Origin: Oceanobacter sp.
GTDB taxonomy: Bacteria; Pseudomonadota; Gammaproteobacteria; Pseudomonadales; Oceanobacteraceae
Assembly (NCBI GenBank): GCA_002733645.1
Contig: NVWL01000006.1
Location: 1-64,000 of the forward strand
Length of the DNA: 64,000 nucleotides
Reading direction: 5' to 3'
How positions within the stretch are numbered: the first letter of the stretch is position 1; each line of letters opens with the position of its first letter. The translations under genes were made by a program, and so were the position numbers. Below, piece by piece: positions 8,822-18,539 of the stretch. A model generated the notes under the pieces. The model ran no database searches. It was given only the letters and a program-made list of their open reading frames with translations, and had not been told where the DNA came from.

Positions 8822-8855
8822 GGTTTATTCCGCCTCAATGTCTTGAACTACCAAC

Positions 8856-8886
8856 AGAATAAACCTTCGAGTCGCTCACAGGTCAA
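8856..8886 (-). promoter_or_regulatory. MerR-type promoter of the SO_0444 operon
   Basis: Minus strand: -35 TTGACC (8886-8881), 19-bp spacer, -10 TATTCT (8861-8856). The spacer region holds a dyad, ACCTTCGAG at 8863-8871 against CTCACAGGT at 8875-8883 (centre TCG). The 19-bp spacing is the signature of MerR-activated promoters, here upstream of the MerR gene itself, so autoregulation is likely. Confidence 0.75.
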
Positions 8887-8908
8887 CCCTACTCCCTAAA
8901 TTAAAATC

Positions 8909-9784
8909 TCACTTAGGGTTTATCCCTCGACTACGGGCTAATAACACAATGAAAACACCACCCAAGATCAATGCCGCAGTGATTACAAACTGAAGCGTGA
9001 TAGCTTCGGAAATAAACAACAAACCACCCAATGCCGTTAGAAGTGGCGCGGTTAATTGCACCACCCCAGCTTGTAACGAACTAAGACCACGAAGCGCAAC
9101 ATACCAAATGGCATATCCGCACGCCGAAGCCAACGCACCTGAAGCGCAAGCCAATAGAATTCCGTGCAAAGAAATAATGGTTGGTAGCGCGAGAACAAGA
9201 AGCAACAATAAAGGGAATCCAAGTATCGTACCGCGTAAAAAATTACCCGAGGTTGCTAGCAAGGGGTTAGTAACCCCCTTACCTGCTAACGTATAAAACC
9301 CCCAAGCAACACCCGACACTATCATTAAAGTGGCAGCTTCATAGGTGTATGCCACCGAATCAATATCCTCTGGCAGCATCAAATAGATAAAACCACCAAA
9401 CGCCAGTAATGTGCCCAGCCACTCCAATCTGTTAAGTGCTTGACCCCGAAAGTAACTCACCAAAATCATGGTTATTTGCACAGCACCAAAGAGAATCAAA
9501 GCACCAAGCCCAGTATCAATACCTAAATAACCATAAGAAATTGTAATTGCGTAAAGAAAGAGATAAACCGACGAGCGCCAATTGCCGTGATTCCAACCCG
9601 TTTCTTTTTTAGATGATAGAAATACTGAAAGAAACAAGAGCGTAACAGCACCGGAGAAAATACGAACCAAGGTATAACTGCCCGCATCAATCGCACCGTC
9701 AACTAATGCCAAGCGGCAGAGTACAGAATTAGCGGCAAAGGCGATCATCGCCAGAGATACAATCAGGCATTGTTTTAGAAACAC
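8909..9784 (-). CDS. EamA/DMT-family transporter
   Basis: A membrane protein with ten predicted hydrophobic segments, arranged as two EamA repeats (first opening QCLIVSLAMIAFAANSVLCR, second around LMIVSGVAWGFYTLAGKGV). About 291 residues from the GTG at 9784, which has GGAG eight bases upstream; an ATG at 9847 would add 21 residues that do not look like the family N-terminus. The end has a short basic tail (LARSRGINPK). DMT-superfamily members export metabolites or amino acids; the substrate is unknown. It is transcribed away from the beta-helix gene at 9905 with about 120 bases between, which must hold both promoters. Confidence 0.85.
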   Translation of the reverse strand: MFLKQCLIVSLAMIAFAANSVLCRLALVDGAIDAGSYTLVRIFSGAVTLLFLSVFLSSKKETGWNHGNWRSSVYLFLYAITISYGYLGIDTGLGALILFGAVQITMILVSYFRGQALNRLEWLGTLLAFGGFIYLMLPEDIDSVAYTYEAATLMIVSGVAWGFYTLAGKGVTNPLLATSGNFLRGTILGFPLLLLLVLALPTIISLHGILLACASGALASACGYAIWYVALRGLSSLQAGVVQLTAPLLTALGGLLFISEAITLQFVITAALILGGVFIVLLARSRGINPK

Positions 9785-9904
9785 TCGAAGAGCTCCAAAA
9801 AGGAAATACGTATACAGGTCACACAGTTGCGTCCTTGAACTGCTCATAGCGCAATGATACCTTTCCTAGCCATTACTTTAACGGAAATTATCAAGGAAGG
9901 ATTA

Positions 9905-11851
9905 ATGCCGTACCTCCCGCATTTTATCGCAACAGGCGTAGCTATTTTTTGTGTAAGCCATGCGTCTGCGTTTACCGTAACAACATTAACAAACACCGAC
10001 AGTGACTCAGAATGCTCACTGCAAGAAGCGATCACAGCGGCCAATAACAATTCTGCCACTGGAGTCTGTGGTGGAACCGAGTTCGATACCATTGATTTTC
10101 ATGCCGATTTATTTGCCAGTGATGATGTCAGCAAACTGACCTTGGATCTAACCATCACGGATTTACCGCTTTTAATTTCAGACGACCTTGAGATAACCAT
10201 CCCTGATGAGATAACGATCGACGGCAACGCATTTAGCCATGAAGTGAATGTCACACTAGACAACGACTTAAGCACCAATGGTGTCCTATTCAGCGTCGGG
10301 AGTAATGTGTCTTTTGAACTAAGTCGCTGGAATATTGATGGCAGCAGCTCAACGGATGCTACGATTGCCTCGCTAAGCAATAACACCAACTTGACGTTTA
10401 ACTCAGTACGCATTGAGAACTTCGCCAATGAAAGTACCTCTCTTATCAATACCGATGGCTTAATCCATACCGGCGACTCTCTTGTCGCCGGCACAGTCAT
10501 TATTAACGACTCGTTATTTCGCAACAATCAAACCACTGGCAGCGGCGCGACAATCAATATTGAAGCCAGCTCTCTGCAAATCACCAGTACTTTTTTCTCA
10601 AACAATCAAGCTCTTGATGACTCAACACCAAGCTCCGGTGGTGCGATCTCGATTTATGGAGCGACCGAAGCGGTTATCAAAAATTCATCTTTCTTCGGTA
10701 ATTCTGCAACCACTAATGGTGGCGCTATTGCCAATATGGGCACACTAAGCAGCCTGAAAATTGAAAACACCAATTTTATGTTGAATGGAACCATAGGCCA
10801 CGGTGGTGCCATTTACACACTGGGCAATATTTACTTGTTCAATAATTCATTCTTAATCAATTCTGCAGATACCAGCACAGAGGATGAAGATACACACCAA
10901 GGGGGCGCGTTATATATCGATGCTGGCGTTACAGAAGCAGAAATATATAACTCCCTCTTTCATCTAAACCGCCTTATTGCCGCCGAACTTAATGACTGCT
11001 CAGGCCCCATAAGCGCTTTAGAGTATTCAATTCTTCTACCAAACGGTGATTGCTCTTTTCCAGAAACAGCAACCTCAGTGAACTCACAAGCTGAAAACCT
11101 TCCAATTTCAGCGATTTTAACGGACATGTCTGAATTCATTGGATACAACACCAGCAGTAGCCAAATTATTGATCAAGGTGACCCGGATGGCTGTTTAGGG
11201 ATTGATGGTACTGACATTCAATTTGATGTGACTGGGAGCAGCCGCCACGTTGACGCGACCAACGGTGACGAAGGTATCTGCGATATAGGCTCAACAGAGA
11301 TAAAGCCATTAACCCTTGTACTCAGCACGGATCAAGAATCCTATAAAGCGACCTATGACTCAAGTGTAGAAGAACAAGAGAGAATACCCGTCACTCTCAC
11401 CATTGAAAATACCGGTAACGTAGACCTTACTGACTTAGACATTAGGGTCACGACCCCTTCAGTTTATTCGCTGATCATCAATGACGAAAGAGCCAGTAGC
11501 CCCTTTATACTGGCAGAACAATTCTCACTCGCTGCGGGACAACAAACGACGTTAGATTTGGAGTTTGTCTCTAACACGAGCACCTTGTCAGGTCTCGCTA
11601 TTTTTAGCATCACCGCTAGAGACCCAAACTACGTCAACTTAGGCCCAGCTCAAAATACCCTGCTCAGTATTCTACTCGAAGGACCACCACTCGATCTGAC
11701 GCTTCCTGATAGCGGGCAAATAATAACGGCGAATACCACGGAAACAGATGAAAGTAGCAGTTCAGGCGGCGGTGCCTTATTGTGGTTAACACCTCTTATT
11801 GCCCTACTCTTAACCCAAAGAAAGCGGAGACGATCGCTAATCGCAGTCTAA
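9905..11851 (+). CDS. Exported beta-helix protein with CSLREA-like start and GlyGly-CTERM anchor
   Basis: About 648 residues. The ATG at 9905 (AAGGAAGGA upstream) gives a clean Sec signal ending SHASA, followed by a CSLREA-like module (TVTTLTNTDSDSECSLQEAI). Residues about 100-420 have right-handed parallel beta-helix character: many short N-rich turns such as FFGNSATTNGGAIAN and IGHGGAIYTL. Then comes an Ig-like segment (VTLTIENTGNVDLTDLDIRV). The C-terminus is a GlyGly-CTERM sorting signal: SSSSGGG, a hydrophobic helix with LWLTPLIALLL, and a basic end QRKRRR, known to be cleaved by rhombosortase for type II-secreted surface proteins. Adhesin or polysaccharide-binding roles are guesses. An upstream ATG at 9854 is rejected because it lacks a signal peptide at its start. 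Confidence 0.8.
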   Translation: MPYLPHFIATGVAIFCVSHASAFTVTTLTNTDSDSECSLQEAITAANNNSATGVCGGTEFDTIDFHADLFASDDVSKLTLDLTITDLPLLISDDLEITIPDEITIDGNAFSHEVNVTLDNDLSTNGVLFSVGSNVSFELSRWNIDGSSSTDATIASLSNNTNLTFNSVRIENFANESTSLINTDGLIHTGDSLVAGTVIINDSLFRNNQTTGSGATINIEASSLQITSTFFSNNQALDDSTPSSGGAISIYGATEAVIKNSSFFGNSATTNGGAIANMGTLSSLKIENTNFMLNGTIGHGGAIYTLGNIYLFNNSFLINSADTSTEDEDTHQGGALYIDAGVTEAEIYNSLFHLNRLIAAELNDCSGPISALEYSILLPNGDCSFPETATSVNSQAENLPISAILTDMSEFIGYNTSSSQIIDQGDPDGCLGIDGTDIQFDVTGSSRHVDATNGDEGICDIGSTEIKPLTLVLSTDQESYKATYDSSVEEQERIPVTLTIENTGNVDLTDLDIRVTTPSVYSLIINDERASSPFILAEQFSLAAGQQTTLDLEFVSNTSTLSGLAIFSITARDPNYVNLGPAQNTLLSILLEGPPLDLTLPDSGQIITANTTETDESSSSGGGALLWLTPLIALLLTQRKRRRSLIAV

Positions 11852-11989
11852 GTTCGGTTGCCATTTTCTGTCATCAATGTGTACTTTGTATAGCGTTGAT
11901 TTCTACCACAATGAAGTGTGCGTCAAGTCAAAGCAGGTGAAGCAATCTTGCTCTATAGTTAACTCATGAAAATTAACGATAGCTAACCA

Positions 11990-13801
11990 ATGCCCAAGAT
12001 TGCTCTGCTACTCACACTGCTACTCACCCTGAGTGCACACGCTCTGAACGTAAGTGTGGATGACGGCTTTCAACAGCAGCAGCTGGCCGCAGGTTTGAAG
12101 TATTGGTTGACGGATGACCACGAAGCAAAACCACCCTCTATCGAGGCGTCAGAATGGCAAACGAGCCCAGATACATTAACGTTTGGCTTTGACAAAAGAG
12201 TACTCTGGACACACTTCACGCTCTCTAACAGCTCATCCAAAGATCAAGCACTGTTATTGGAAATTAAATACCCGTTGCTGGATGTTATTGATATTACGAT
12301 CACTAGCGAAATGTCGCCCCCCATACTCTACGAACTGGGGGATACTCGCCCGCTGACGCAAAGCTCTATCCAACATCCGCATATTTTAGCCCCCTTGACC
12401 GTACCTAAAGCATCCAGCGTGAATGTCATGATGCGCATTCACACTGCCGCCTCTCTCAATGTTCCCATGACCATATGGAACAGCCATGAATTCTTAGAGC
12501 AGTCACAACTGAGCATTGCTTATTATGTGTTTGTATACGGAATATTAATTGGTATTGCGCTTTATCACTTTGTGCTTTTTATTCAAATGCGCGAGTTTGG
12601 CTTCTTGTGGTTCTCACTCTTCATTGTTGGCTTAGTAGCTATATTTGCCTATTTCCAAGGTTTTCTAACAAGCTATGTATGGCCACAATTTAGAGATTAT
12701 AGTAATCAAATATTGGTGTGGTTATATGCCTTCACTGCGATTACCTGCAATGCTTACATTTTAAGAACTCTGAACGTTAAGCGTTATCGGCCCAGCTACG
12801 CTATGTCTCAGTATGCATTAATGGCAGTCGCTTTTATATTAATCGCTTTGTCGTTTTTATTACCCTATGACACCATGATTCGATTGCTCACACTTTATGC
12901 AGCGATCAGTGTAGTCGTAGTCATTTCGGTGCAGATTAGGCGAGGCCTCGATCGATATACCCCGGCATATTATGCAATCGGCGCGGGAATATTTTGCGCA
13001 GCAGGCATGATCATCACTATTCTAGAAAAAACAGGCGCTGTTACATCAACCGTATTCACCAGATCAGCAGGTGATGTTGGCTTTACTATCATGGCCATTT
13101 TATATGCGCTTTCATTATCTTATCGAATGAAATGGGAGCAAGTACAACGAAAAATTGCACAGCAAGAAACGGTCGATGTTCAAGCTGATCTACTTAAAGC
13201 ACAAACGCAACTCAATATCGAACTGGAATCTCTCGTTAAAGATAGAACCCTTGATTTAGAGAAAGCGAATAATAAACTAAAAATAATGAGCGTTACCGAT
13301 GCGTTAACCGGCTTATTTAATCGAAGATATTTTGATCAGTATTTTAATGACCAATATAAAATATCAATCGAATCTAAAAACCCAATCGGATTATTGCTGA
13401 TTGACATTGATCACTTCAAAAATATAAACGACACCTATGGCCACACCTTTGGTGATTATTGCTTAGCAAGTGCGGCCAAGCGGATGCAAACAGCAATCAA
13501 TACAGAACTGAATATTCTGGCACGCTATGGTGGCGAAGAGTTTATTATCGTATTACCCAATTCAAATCTAGATGCAACATTGGACACTGCGAACAAGATA
13601 TTAAGCGCATTGAAGAATGAGCCGATTACTCAAGGAAGTACAACCGTCACAATGACCGCCAGTATTGGTGCTGTGTCCGAAACTCCAGGACCACACTCTG
13701 ATCCTGAGCATATCATCAAGAAAGCTGACGATTACTTGTATGAAGCAAAACGCGCTGGGCGAGACCAAACTATCAGTGAACGCTCGGCCTCGCGCACCTG
13801 A
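11990..13801 (+). CDS. 7TMR-DISM diguanylate cyclase (GGEEF)
   Basis: A 603-residue inner-membrane enzyme predicted to make cyclic di-GMP. After a signal peptide (LLLTLLLTLSAHA), residues ~20-165 form a periplasmic 7TMR-DISM extracellular domain, ~170-375 carry seven transmembrane helices, ~385-430 a coiled coil (TQLNIELESLVKDRTLDLEK), and ~435-600 the GGDEF domain. The catalytic motif reads RYGGEEF near residue 514, with the substrate-binding IDIDHFKNINDTYGH. The usual inhibitory site RxxD five residues upstream of GGEEF is replaced by NTEL, so product inhibition by c-di-GMP is probably absent. No phosphodiesterase gene lies nearby. The gene is single, with a likely terminator directly downstream. 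Confidence 0.92.
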   Translation: MPKIALLLTLLLTLSAHALNVSVDDGFQQQQLAAGLKYWLTDDHEAKPPSIEASEWQTSPDTLTFGFDKRVLWTHFTLSNSSSKDQALLLEIKYPLLDVIDITITSEMSPPILYELGDTRPLTQSSIQHPHILAPLTVPKASSVNVMMRIHTAASLNVPMTIWNSHEFLEQSQLSIAYYVFVYGILIGIALYHFVLFIQMREFGFLWFSLFIVGLVAIFAYFQGFLTSYVWPQFRDYSNQILVWLYAFTAITCNAYILRTLNVKRYRPSYAMSQYALMAVAFILIALSFLLPYDTMIRLLTLYAAISVVVVISVQIRRGLDRYTPAYYAIGAGIFCAAGMIITILEKTGAVTSTVFTRSAGDVGFTIMAILYALSLSYRMKWEQVQRKIAQQETVDVQADLLKAQTQLNIELESLVKDRTLDLEKANNKLKIMSVTDALTGLFNRRYFDQYFNDQYKISIESKNPIGLLLIDIDHFKNINDTYGHTFGDYCLASAAKRMQTAINTELNILARYGGEEFIIVLPNSNLDATLDTANKILSALKNEPITQGSTTVTMTASIGAVSETPGPHSDPEHIIKKADDYLYEAKRAGRDQTISERSASRT

Positions 13802-13814
13802 GCAACTTCACCTG

Positions 13815-13854
13815 AAACTAAAGGCATCATGACCTTGATGCCTTAGCTTTCAGT
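13815..13854. terminator. Bidirectional terminator-like hairpin
   Basis: Between convergent genes, 13 bases after the diguanylate cyclase stop. Arms AAGGCATCA (13821-13829) and TGATGCCTT (13836-13844) pair perfectly, and the dyad extends outward with CTGAAA and TTTCAG. There is no long T-run, so termination strength is uncertain. Confidence 0.6.
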
Positions 13855-13863
13855 ATTCAACCA

Positions 13864-14727
13864 TCAAGACCCAAAGCGATCTATACCTAATGCTCGCTCA
13901 CTGTATTCCCACAACTGCTTAGTTAACGGCTCACTTTTTGCCGACGGACTACGGAAGTCTGGATTTCTACGACACCAATGCCCACCGGTTGCTTTGAGAT
14001 TCGGATCGGTTGCCAGATATATTTGAGTATCGGCTCCCTTTTCTTCCGACACTAAAAACGGAAAAACCACCTTAGTGACCATATCAGGGAACTGACGATA
14101 AAACTCTGACTTTACGCCACCAGGGTGATAAGCGAACACTTGAATGGTATCAACACCTTCATCTTTGAAGTATTTCACCAAGCCATTAACAAATAATATA
14201 TTTGCTAATTTTGAGCGACCATATAACAAGAACTGCTTAAGCATTCCTTTGTCACCTTTAGGCGGGTTTTCAATAGTATCCATAAAATTAAGTACATTAC
14301 CCACCCAGTGCGCAACCGAGCTAGTCACCACAATACGTGCATTGTCTGATGCCTTAAGTAACGGCATAAGCTCATGCGTCATCAAAAAATGGCCCATATG
14401 CGTTGCGGCAAACATATACTCATGACCCGCCTCATTTTTACGAATACGAGAGGTAAACAAACCCGCATTTAAAATCAAACGATCGATATGATCAAAACGT
14501 GCTTTGATGTCTTCGCACAGGGCACGAACATCATCGTAAGACGACATATCAACCGCCACGAATTCAGCACTGGCATCAGGGAAGTCTGCTTTAATTTGAG
14601 CAACAACAGAATCGCCTTTGACCTGATCACGTGCTGCAATGAGTACATGATATCCCTGCTTAGCGAGTTCGCGTGATGTGATCTTACCTATCCCAGCGCT
14701 ACCGCCTGTGACCAGTGCTACTTTCAT
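13864..14727 (-). CDS. Short-chain dehydrogenase/reductase (SDR)
   Basis: A 287-residue classical SDR with all key motifs: cofactor site TGGSAGIG at residues 7-14, NAG in RLILNAGLFT, the catalytic Ser in VVTSSVAHW, and YGRSK as the YxxxK pair. An Arg after the second strand (AARDQ) suggests preference for NADP(H). The sequence is of the retinol dehydrogenase/protochlorophyllide reductase-like group (ending in a C-terminal segment with GGHWCRRNPDFRSPS). The substrate is unknown. AAGGAG at good spacing supports the ATG at 14727. It lies convergent to the diguanylate cyclase and appears to be a single-gene unit. Confidence 0.88.
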   Translation of the reverse strand: MKVALVTGGSAGIGKITSRELAKQGYHVLIAARDQVKGDSVVAQIKADFPDASAEFVAVDMSSYDDVRALCEDIKARFDHIDRLILNAGLFTSRIRKNEAGHEYMFAATHMGHFLMTHELMPLLKASDNARIVVTSSVAHWVGNVLNFMDTIENPPKGDKGMLKQFLLYGRSKLANILFVNGLVKYFKDEGVDTIQVFAYHPGGVKSEFYRQFPDMVTKVVFPFLVSEEKGADTQIYLATDPNLKATGGHWCRRNPDFRSPSAKSEPLTKQLWEYSERALGIDRFGS

Positions 14728-14862
14728 GAACCTCTCCTTAAATTGCCGATGCTGTTTTTTATTACGCCTTAAATATCGATTCTAACTGGATATCAGTACG
14801 GTGTATCAACTATTGAATTGAACAGGCGTACTCTAGGGCACGCTATGCCATTCCAGTGGTCA

Positions 14863-16206
14863 TCAGCGTCGTGATTCTCGACGTACCGCCGCAGGTGAAA
14901 AATCACGCTCTTTTAATTCTCGGCTAAAGTCCATCGTGCCACCACGCTCATTATCTAAACCCTCGACATAGTAACGCGAGTTTTGAAGGTCGTAAGTCAC
15001 TTCAAGCGTTGAATACACCAGCGGCACTTCGTAATAGTTAATCACATGTGCTTCTGAGACTTGCCACAATTGACCATTTTCATCGAACTCTTCGGCGTAA
15101 ATAATGGCCCACGAATCTTCATCAAAATAATAGCGGCGCTTGTGATAGCGGTGTCGGTAGCCAACGCGAATATTTGCTTCTACCACCCACACTCTATGCG
15201 CTTCATAACGAAGTAGTTCGGGATTTAAATGCTTAGGCCCGACAATATCATCAATGGTTAACTCACCACTGTCTAAGAGATAGGCATTGTATGGAATGTA
15301 TATTTCTCGTTTCGCCAGTAACGTCCAATCGTAAAAATCCGGCGCGCCATTAAACATATCAACCTGATCGATGGTTCTAATTGAGTTAGTATTTGGGTCT
15401 GCCGTGTCATAGCCCAAATCAGGGGTTCGCCTTAAGCGACGCTGCCCTGGGGTGTACACCCAAGACTTACGAGGCGAGCGAATTTGATCCAATGTCTCAT
15501 GCACCAGAGACATTGCTCCAGCGACTTTTGCCGGTGCTAAGGTCCGATATTTCAACAAAAAAATGCGGTTATCAATATCGTCTTGTGTGGCATTTAAAAT
15601 GCTGTATTTAAAAAAATACTGATAATTACGAAGTGTGTCCATCCGCTGCCCATCCTCATTGACTGCGGAGGCCACCGCTTGATAAGCACTGGAATGCCCA
15701 CGAAATCGTAAGGTGTGATTCCATAAGACCTCAAGCCCATTTTGCGGCTGAGGAAATGGGGAAGACATCGTGGCATTACGCACACCCGATCCGTATTTAA
15801 TCAACTCAGCGTTGGATGCGTTATTCGATACTGCGTCATAGACATAAGGAGGGTAAGAAGCAGATCGACGTGTTGGGTATACGGCCAAATACATATCAGG
15901 ATTGGCTTTCAGCAGCGCTATCTGACCTTCCGTCAAACGCGTTTGATGTTGCGCGAAATTCGCAGCCGATATTCGCAGTAGAGGCGCATCGTTGGCAAAA
16001 GGATTTGAGTGAAATTGACCAGACTGATGATCATTTCGGACAGCCAAGCCACCTGTCCACGCCGGAATATCAAAACCATTACCCGCAACTTCAGCACCGA
16101 TAGGTGTTAACCCAGTCCCAAGTACTGCTGACGTATTAGATGTAGGCGACTCAGCCCAAACTTGAAAGGTTAGTAAAAATAAAAATACAGCAATAAAACG
16201 ATTCAT
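14863..16206 (-). CDS. DUF1329-family exported protein
   Basis: A 447-residue protein with a Sec signal (MNRFIAVFLFLLTFQVWA). The mature part fits DUF1329: LTPIGAEVAGN, IPAWTGGL near the start, then a long beta-rich domain with RSPRKSWVYTPGQRRLRR, RRTPDLGYDTADPN, MFNGAPDFYDWTLL, and YIPYNAYLLDSG, ending HVINYYEVPLVYSTLEVTYD. The fold is related to the LolA/LolB lipoprotein-carrier superfamily, and family members are often encoded with MMPL transporters and outer-membrane proteins, as in the operon at 35-40 kb here, though this gene is 20 kb away. A role in envelope lipid traffic is inferred only. It is transcribed alone. Confidence 0.85.
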   Translation of the reverse strand: MNRFIAVFLFLLTFQVWAESPTSNTSAVLGTGLTPIGAEVAGNGFDIPAWTGGLAVRNDHQSGQFHSNPFANDAPLLRISAANFAQHQTRLTEGQIALLKANPDMYLAVYPTRRSASYPPYVYDAVSNNASNAELIKYGSGVRNATMSSPFPQPQNGLEVLWNHTLRFRGHSSAYQAVASAVNEDGQRMDTLRNYQYFFKYSILNATQDDIDNRIFLLKYRTLAPAKVAGAMSLVHETLDQIRSPRKSWVYTPGQRRLRRTPDLGYDTADPNTNSIRTIDQVDMFNGAPDFYDWTLLAKREIYIPYNAYLLDSGELTIDDIVGPKHLNPELLRYEAHRVWVVEANIRVGYRHRYHKRRYYFDEDSWAIIYAEEFDENGQLWQVSEAHVINYYEVPLVYSTLEVTYDLQNSRYYVEGLDNERGGTMDFSRELKERDFSPAAVRRESRR

Positions 16207-16344
16207 GTTTGGCCCTGCCGGAAAATTAACCCGGCAGATTAAAGAGGCTGACTAGATTGGACAATAGAGAATTACAAAAGTAATACAAAGAGCCGAGTAT
16301 AGAAATTTGAACCAGACAATCAGAAAAATAACGAGGAAATTATT

Positions 16345-16370
16345 GGGCCTAAAAGGTGACTTTTAGGCCC
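16345..16370 (-). terminator. Rho-independent-type terminator after purT
   Basis: A perfect 10-bp stem, GGGCCTAAAA (16345-16354) with TTTTAGGCCC (16361-16370), loop of 6. On the minus strand it lies 60 bases beyond the purT stop, with the T-rich part inside the stem followed by AATAATTT. Probably ends purT transcripts. Confidence 0.7.
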
Positions 16371-16429
16371 AGTGTTTAGAATACGTTTTTTAGAAGCGAT
16401 GTCTAAAAGCTATCGTCAGAAGCAATGTG

Positions 16430-17626
16430 TTATAACGACACCGTAATATCCGCAATCACAGCGTTGGCAATCTCGCGTGCCGCGTCGGTACTCTCAGCAC
16501 GAGAGAGCGCTACTCCTAAGCGGCGTTTGCCAGCCACTTCAGGCTTACCAAATAAGCGAAGCTGAGTATCCACACGATTCAACGCCGCGCTTAAATTACC
16601 GTATTGCATTTGTACCGAATTGCCCGCCACCAGCAACACCGCCGATGCCGATGCACCGGTTTGGACGATGTTAGGAATTGGCAAACCAAGAATCGCACGA
16701 GCATGTAATGCAAATTCAGAAAGGTCCTGAGAAATCAGCGTCACTAAACCTGTGTCATGAGGGCGCGGAGACACTTCACTGAAGATCACCTCATCCCCTT
16801 TCACAAATAACTCAACACCAAACAAGCCACGACCACCAAGTTCATCGGTGACTGTTTTAGCAATCTCTTGAGATCGAGCTAATGCCGCATCTGTCATCGC
16901 TTGTGGCTGCCATGACTCTTGGTAATCACCGTCTTCTTGGCGATGGCCAATCGGCTCACAGAAACTCGTCACGATATTACCATCTGCGTCGTTATGACGA
17001 ATGGTGAGTAACGTGATCTCAAAATCAAAATCCACAAAGCCTTCAACAATCACTTTGCCTTTTCCAGCACGACCACCTTCTTGAGCGTAAGCCCAAGCCG
17101 CATCAATAGCCTCTGCGGTTTTCACAAAGCTTTGACCTTTGCCAGAAGAGCTCATGATAGGTTTTACCAAACACGGCAGACCAATCTCTTTTACCGCCGC
17201 TTTAAATTCATCTTCACTGGCGGCAAATTTATACGTTGAGGTCGGCACCTTTAAGGTTTCTGCAGCTAAGCGACGAATGCCTTCACGGTTCATCGTTAAT
17301 TGCGTCGCGCGCGCTGTCGGCACAACATTAAAGCCTTCGCTCTCAAGCTCAGCCAGAGTATCGGTAGCTATGGCTTCAATTTCAGGCACGATGTAATGAG
17401 GTTTTTCACTCTCAATTACTCGGCGTAATGCATCGCCATCCAACATAGAAATAACGTGACTACGATCCGCCACTTGCATAGCAGGCGCATTGTCATAACG
17501 ATCTACCGCAATCACTTCACAACCTAAGCGTTGCAGTTCAATAGCAACTTCTTTGCCGAGTTCGCCAGCACCGCATAACAATACGCGGGTCGCTGTTGGA
17601 GAAAAGGGAGTACCAAGAGTGGTCAT
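16430..17626 (-). CDS. purT: Formate-dependent GAR transformylase PurT
   Basis: Phosphoribosylglycinamide formyltransferase 2, which makes formyl-GAR from GAR, formate and ATP in purine synthesis, in the cytosol. About 398 residues, the family length. It has the ATP-grasp layout: N-terminal Rossmann part ([12 protein letters not shown]), [26 protein letters not shown], the ATP loop [30 protein letters not shown], and [20 protein letters not shown] near the metal site, ending [18 protein letters not shown] at 17626 is preferred because it begins [10 protein letters not shown] like E. coli PurT and has GCGGA six bases upstream; an ATG two codons earlier overlaps that site. It stands alone between a hairpin and the promoter region. 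Confidence 0.96.
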   Translation of the reverse strand: MTTLGTPFSPTATRVLLCGAGELGKEVAIELQRLGCEVIAVDRYDNAPAMQVADRSHVISMLDGDALRRVIESEKPHYIVPEIEAIATDTLAELESEGFNVVPTARATQLTMNREGIRRLAAETLKVPTSTYKFAASEDEFKAAVKEIGLPCLVKPIMSSSGKGQSFVKTAEAIDAAWAYAQEGGRAGKGKVIVEGFVDFDFEITLLTIRHNDADGNIVTSFCEPIGHRQEDGDYQESWQPQAMTDAALARSQEIAKTVTDELGGRGLFGVELFVKGDEVIFSEVSPRPHDTGLVTLISQDLSEFALHARAILGLPIPNIVQTGASASAVLLVAGNSVQMQYGNLSAALNRVDTQLRLFGKPEVAGKRRLGVALSRAESTDAAREIANAVIADITVSL

Positions 17627-17746
17627 ATTCATTCCGCTAATTATTTATTTTGAACGAGACACTTGCACGACTGCTGCACTCGCCAATACTGTGTTAAAAA
17701 TAGACTCAAAATGCTCATTTATAACTCATAAACTCTGCTTTTTCGT

Positions 17747-17989
17747 CTATTTTTGCCTTGTCTTGGCTTTCCTCGTTTCTTCGTGCGAAGGTCTCGGAAC
17801 TTGAAAGAAGTTCATGTCCGCGCGTTCGCGTTCACCAACCTTTTGCATGACCGCACGACGTTGATCTTCCGTCATCGCGCCCCATTGAGTTATTTCTTCG
17901 CCACTGCGATAGCAGCCCATGCACACATTATCGTCATTGAGTGCGCAAATACTGACACAAGGAGAACGAACAGGGGTAACGTCAGACAT
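17747..17989 (-). CDS. DUF1289-family small Cys-rich protein
   Basis: An 80-residue protein with the DUF1289 signature: SPCVSICALNDDNVCMGC, then RSGEEITQW, four Cys that probably bind a metal or an Fe-S cluster. The remainder is helical and basic. ATG at 17989 follows GAGG and begins 8 bases after the stop of the gamma carbonic anhydrase gene; an in-frame ATG at 18016 would overlap that gene. Family function is unknown; it is commonly encoded near Fe-S or oxidoreductase genes. Probable last gene of the nudL-yrdA-DUF1289 operon. Confidence 0.85.
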   Translation of the reverse strand: MSDVTPVRSPCVSICALNDDNVCMGCYRSGEEITQWGAMTEDQRRAVMQKVGERERADMNFFQVPRPSHEETRKAKTRQK

Positions 17990-17996
17990 ATGGGCC

Positions 17997-18530
17997 TCAG
18001 AGCTCGCTTTCATCAAGTTGTTCTAACTGCTCAAGGTAACGCTTGGCGTTATGAACATAATGGGCTGCGCTGCCTTCCAACATCTTCTTTTGCATGTCGT
18101 TCAGCTCGCGCTTGATCACTGCCGGTGAACCCACCACCAAAGAACCATCAGGAATGACCATATTCTCAGGAACTAAAGCATTCGCGCCGATGATGCAGTG
18201 CTTGCCAATTTTTGCGCCATTGAGCACTACCGCCTGAATTCCAATCAACGAATAATCACCAACATCACAACCGTGCAACATGACTTGATGACCCACCGTC
18301 ACACCTTGCCCTAGCGTCAATTTAATACCCGGGTCAGTATGCAAAACGGAGCCATCTTGTACGTTGGTTTGCTTGCCAATCGTGATGGTGTCGTTGTCAC
18401 CACGTAGCGTGACACCAAACCAAACGCTGGATTCATCTTCAAGAATCACATCACCAATGACTTTAGCGTTGTCAGCAACAAAGACATTATCGCCTTTCTT
18501 TGGGGTACGTTCACCCAGCTTATAAAACAT
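17997..18530 (-). CDS. yrdA: Gamma carbonic anhydrase-like protein (YrdA)
   Basis: A 177-residue left-handed beta-helix protein built of hexapeptide repeats (e.g. [64 protein letters not shown]). The three Zn-binding His positions of gamma-class carbonic anhydrase homologues are present at H in LHTD, H in VGHQ and H in MLHGC. Members form trimers in the cytosol; E. coli YrdA binds metal but its activity is uncertain. AGGA lies seven bases before the ATG at 18530. It follows nudL with a 9-base gap and precedes the DUF1289 gene with an 8-base gap, so these are one operon. Confidence 0.92.
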   Translation of the reverse strand: MFYKLGERTPKKGDNVFVADNAKVIGDVILEDESSVWFGVTLRGDNDTITIGKQTNVQDGSVLHTDPGIKLTLGQGVTVGHQVMLHGCDVGDYSLIGIQAVVLNGAKIGKHCIIGANALVPENMVIPDGSLVVGSPAVIKRELNDMQKKMLEGSAAHYVHNAKRYLEQLEQLDESEL

Positions 18531-18539
18531 ACATGGTCC

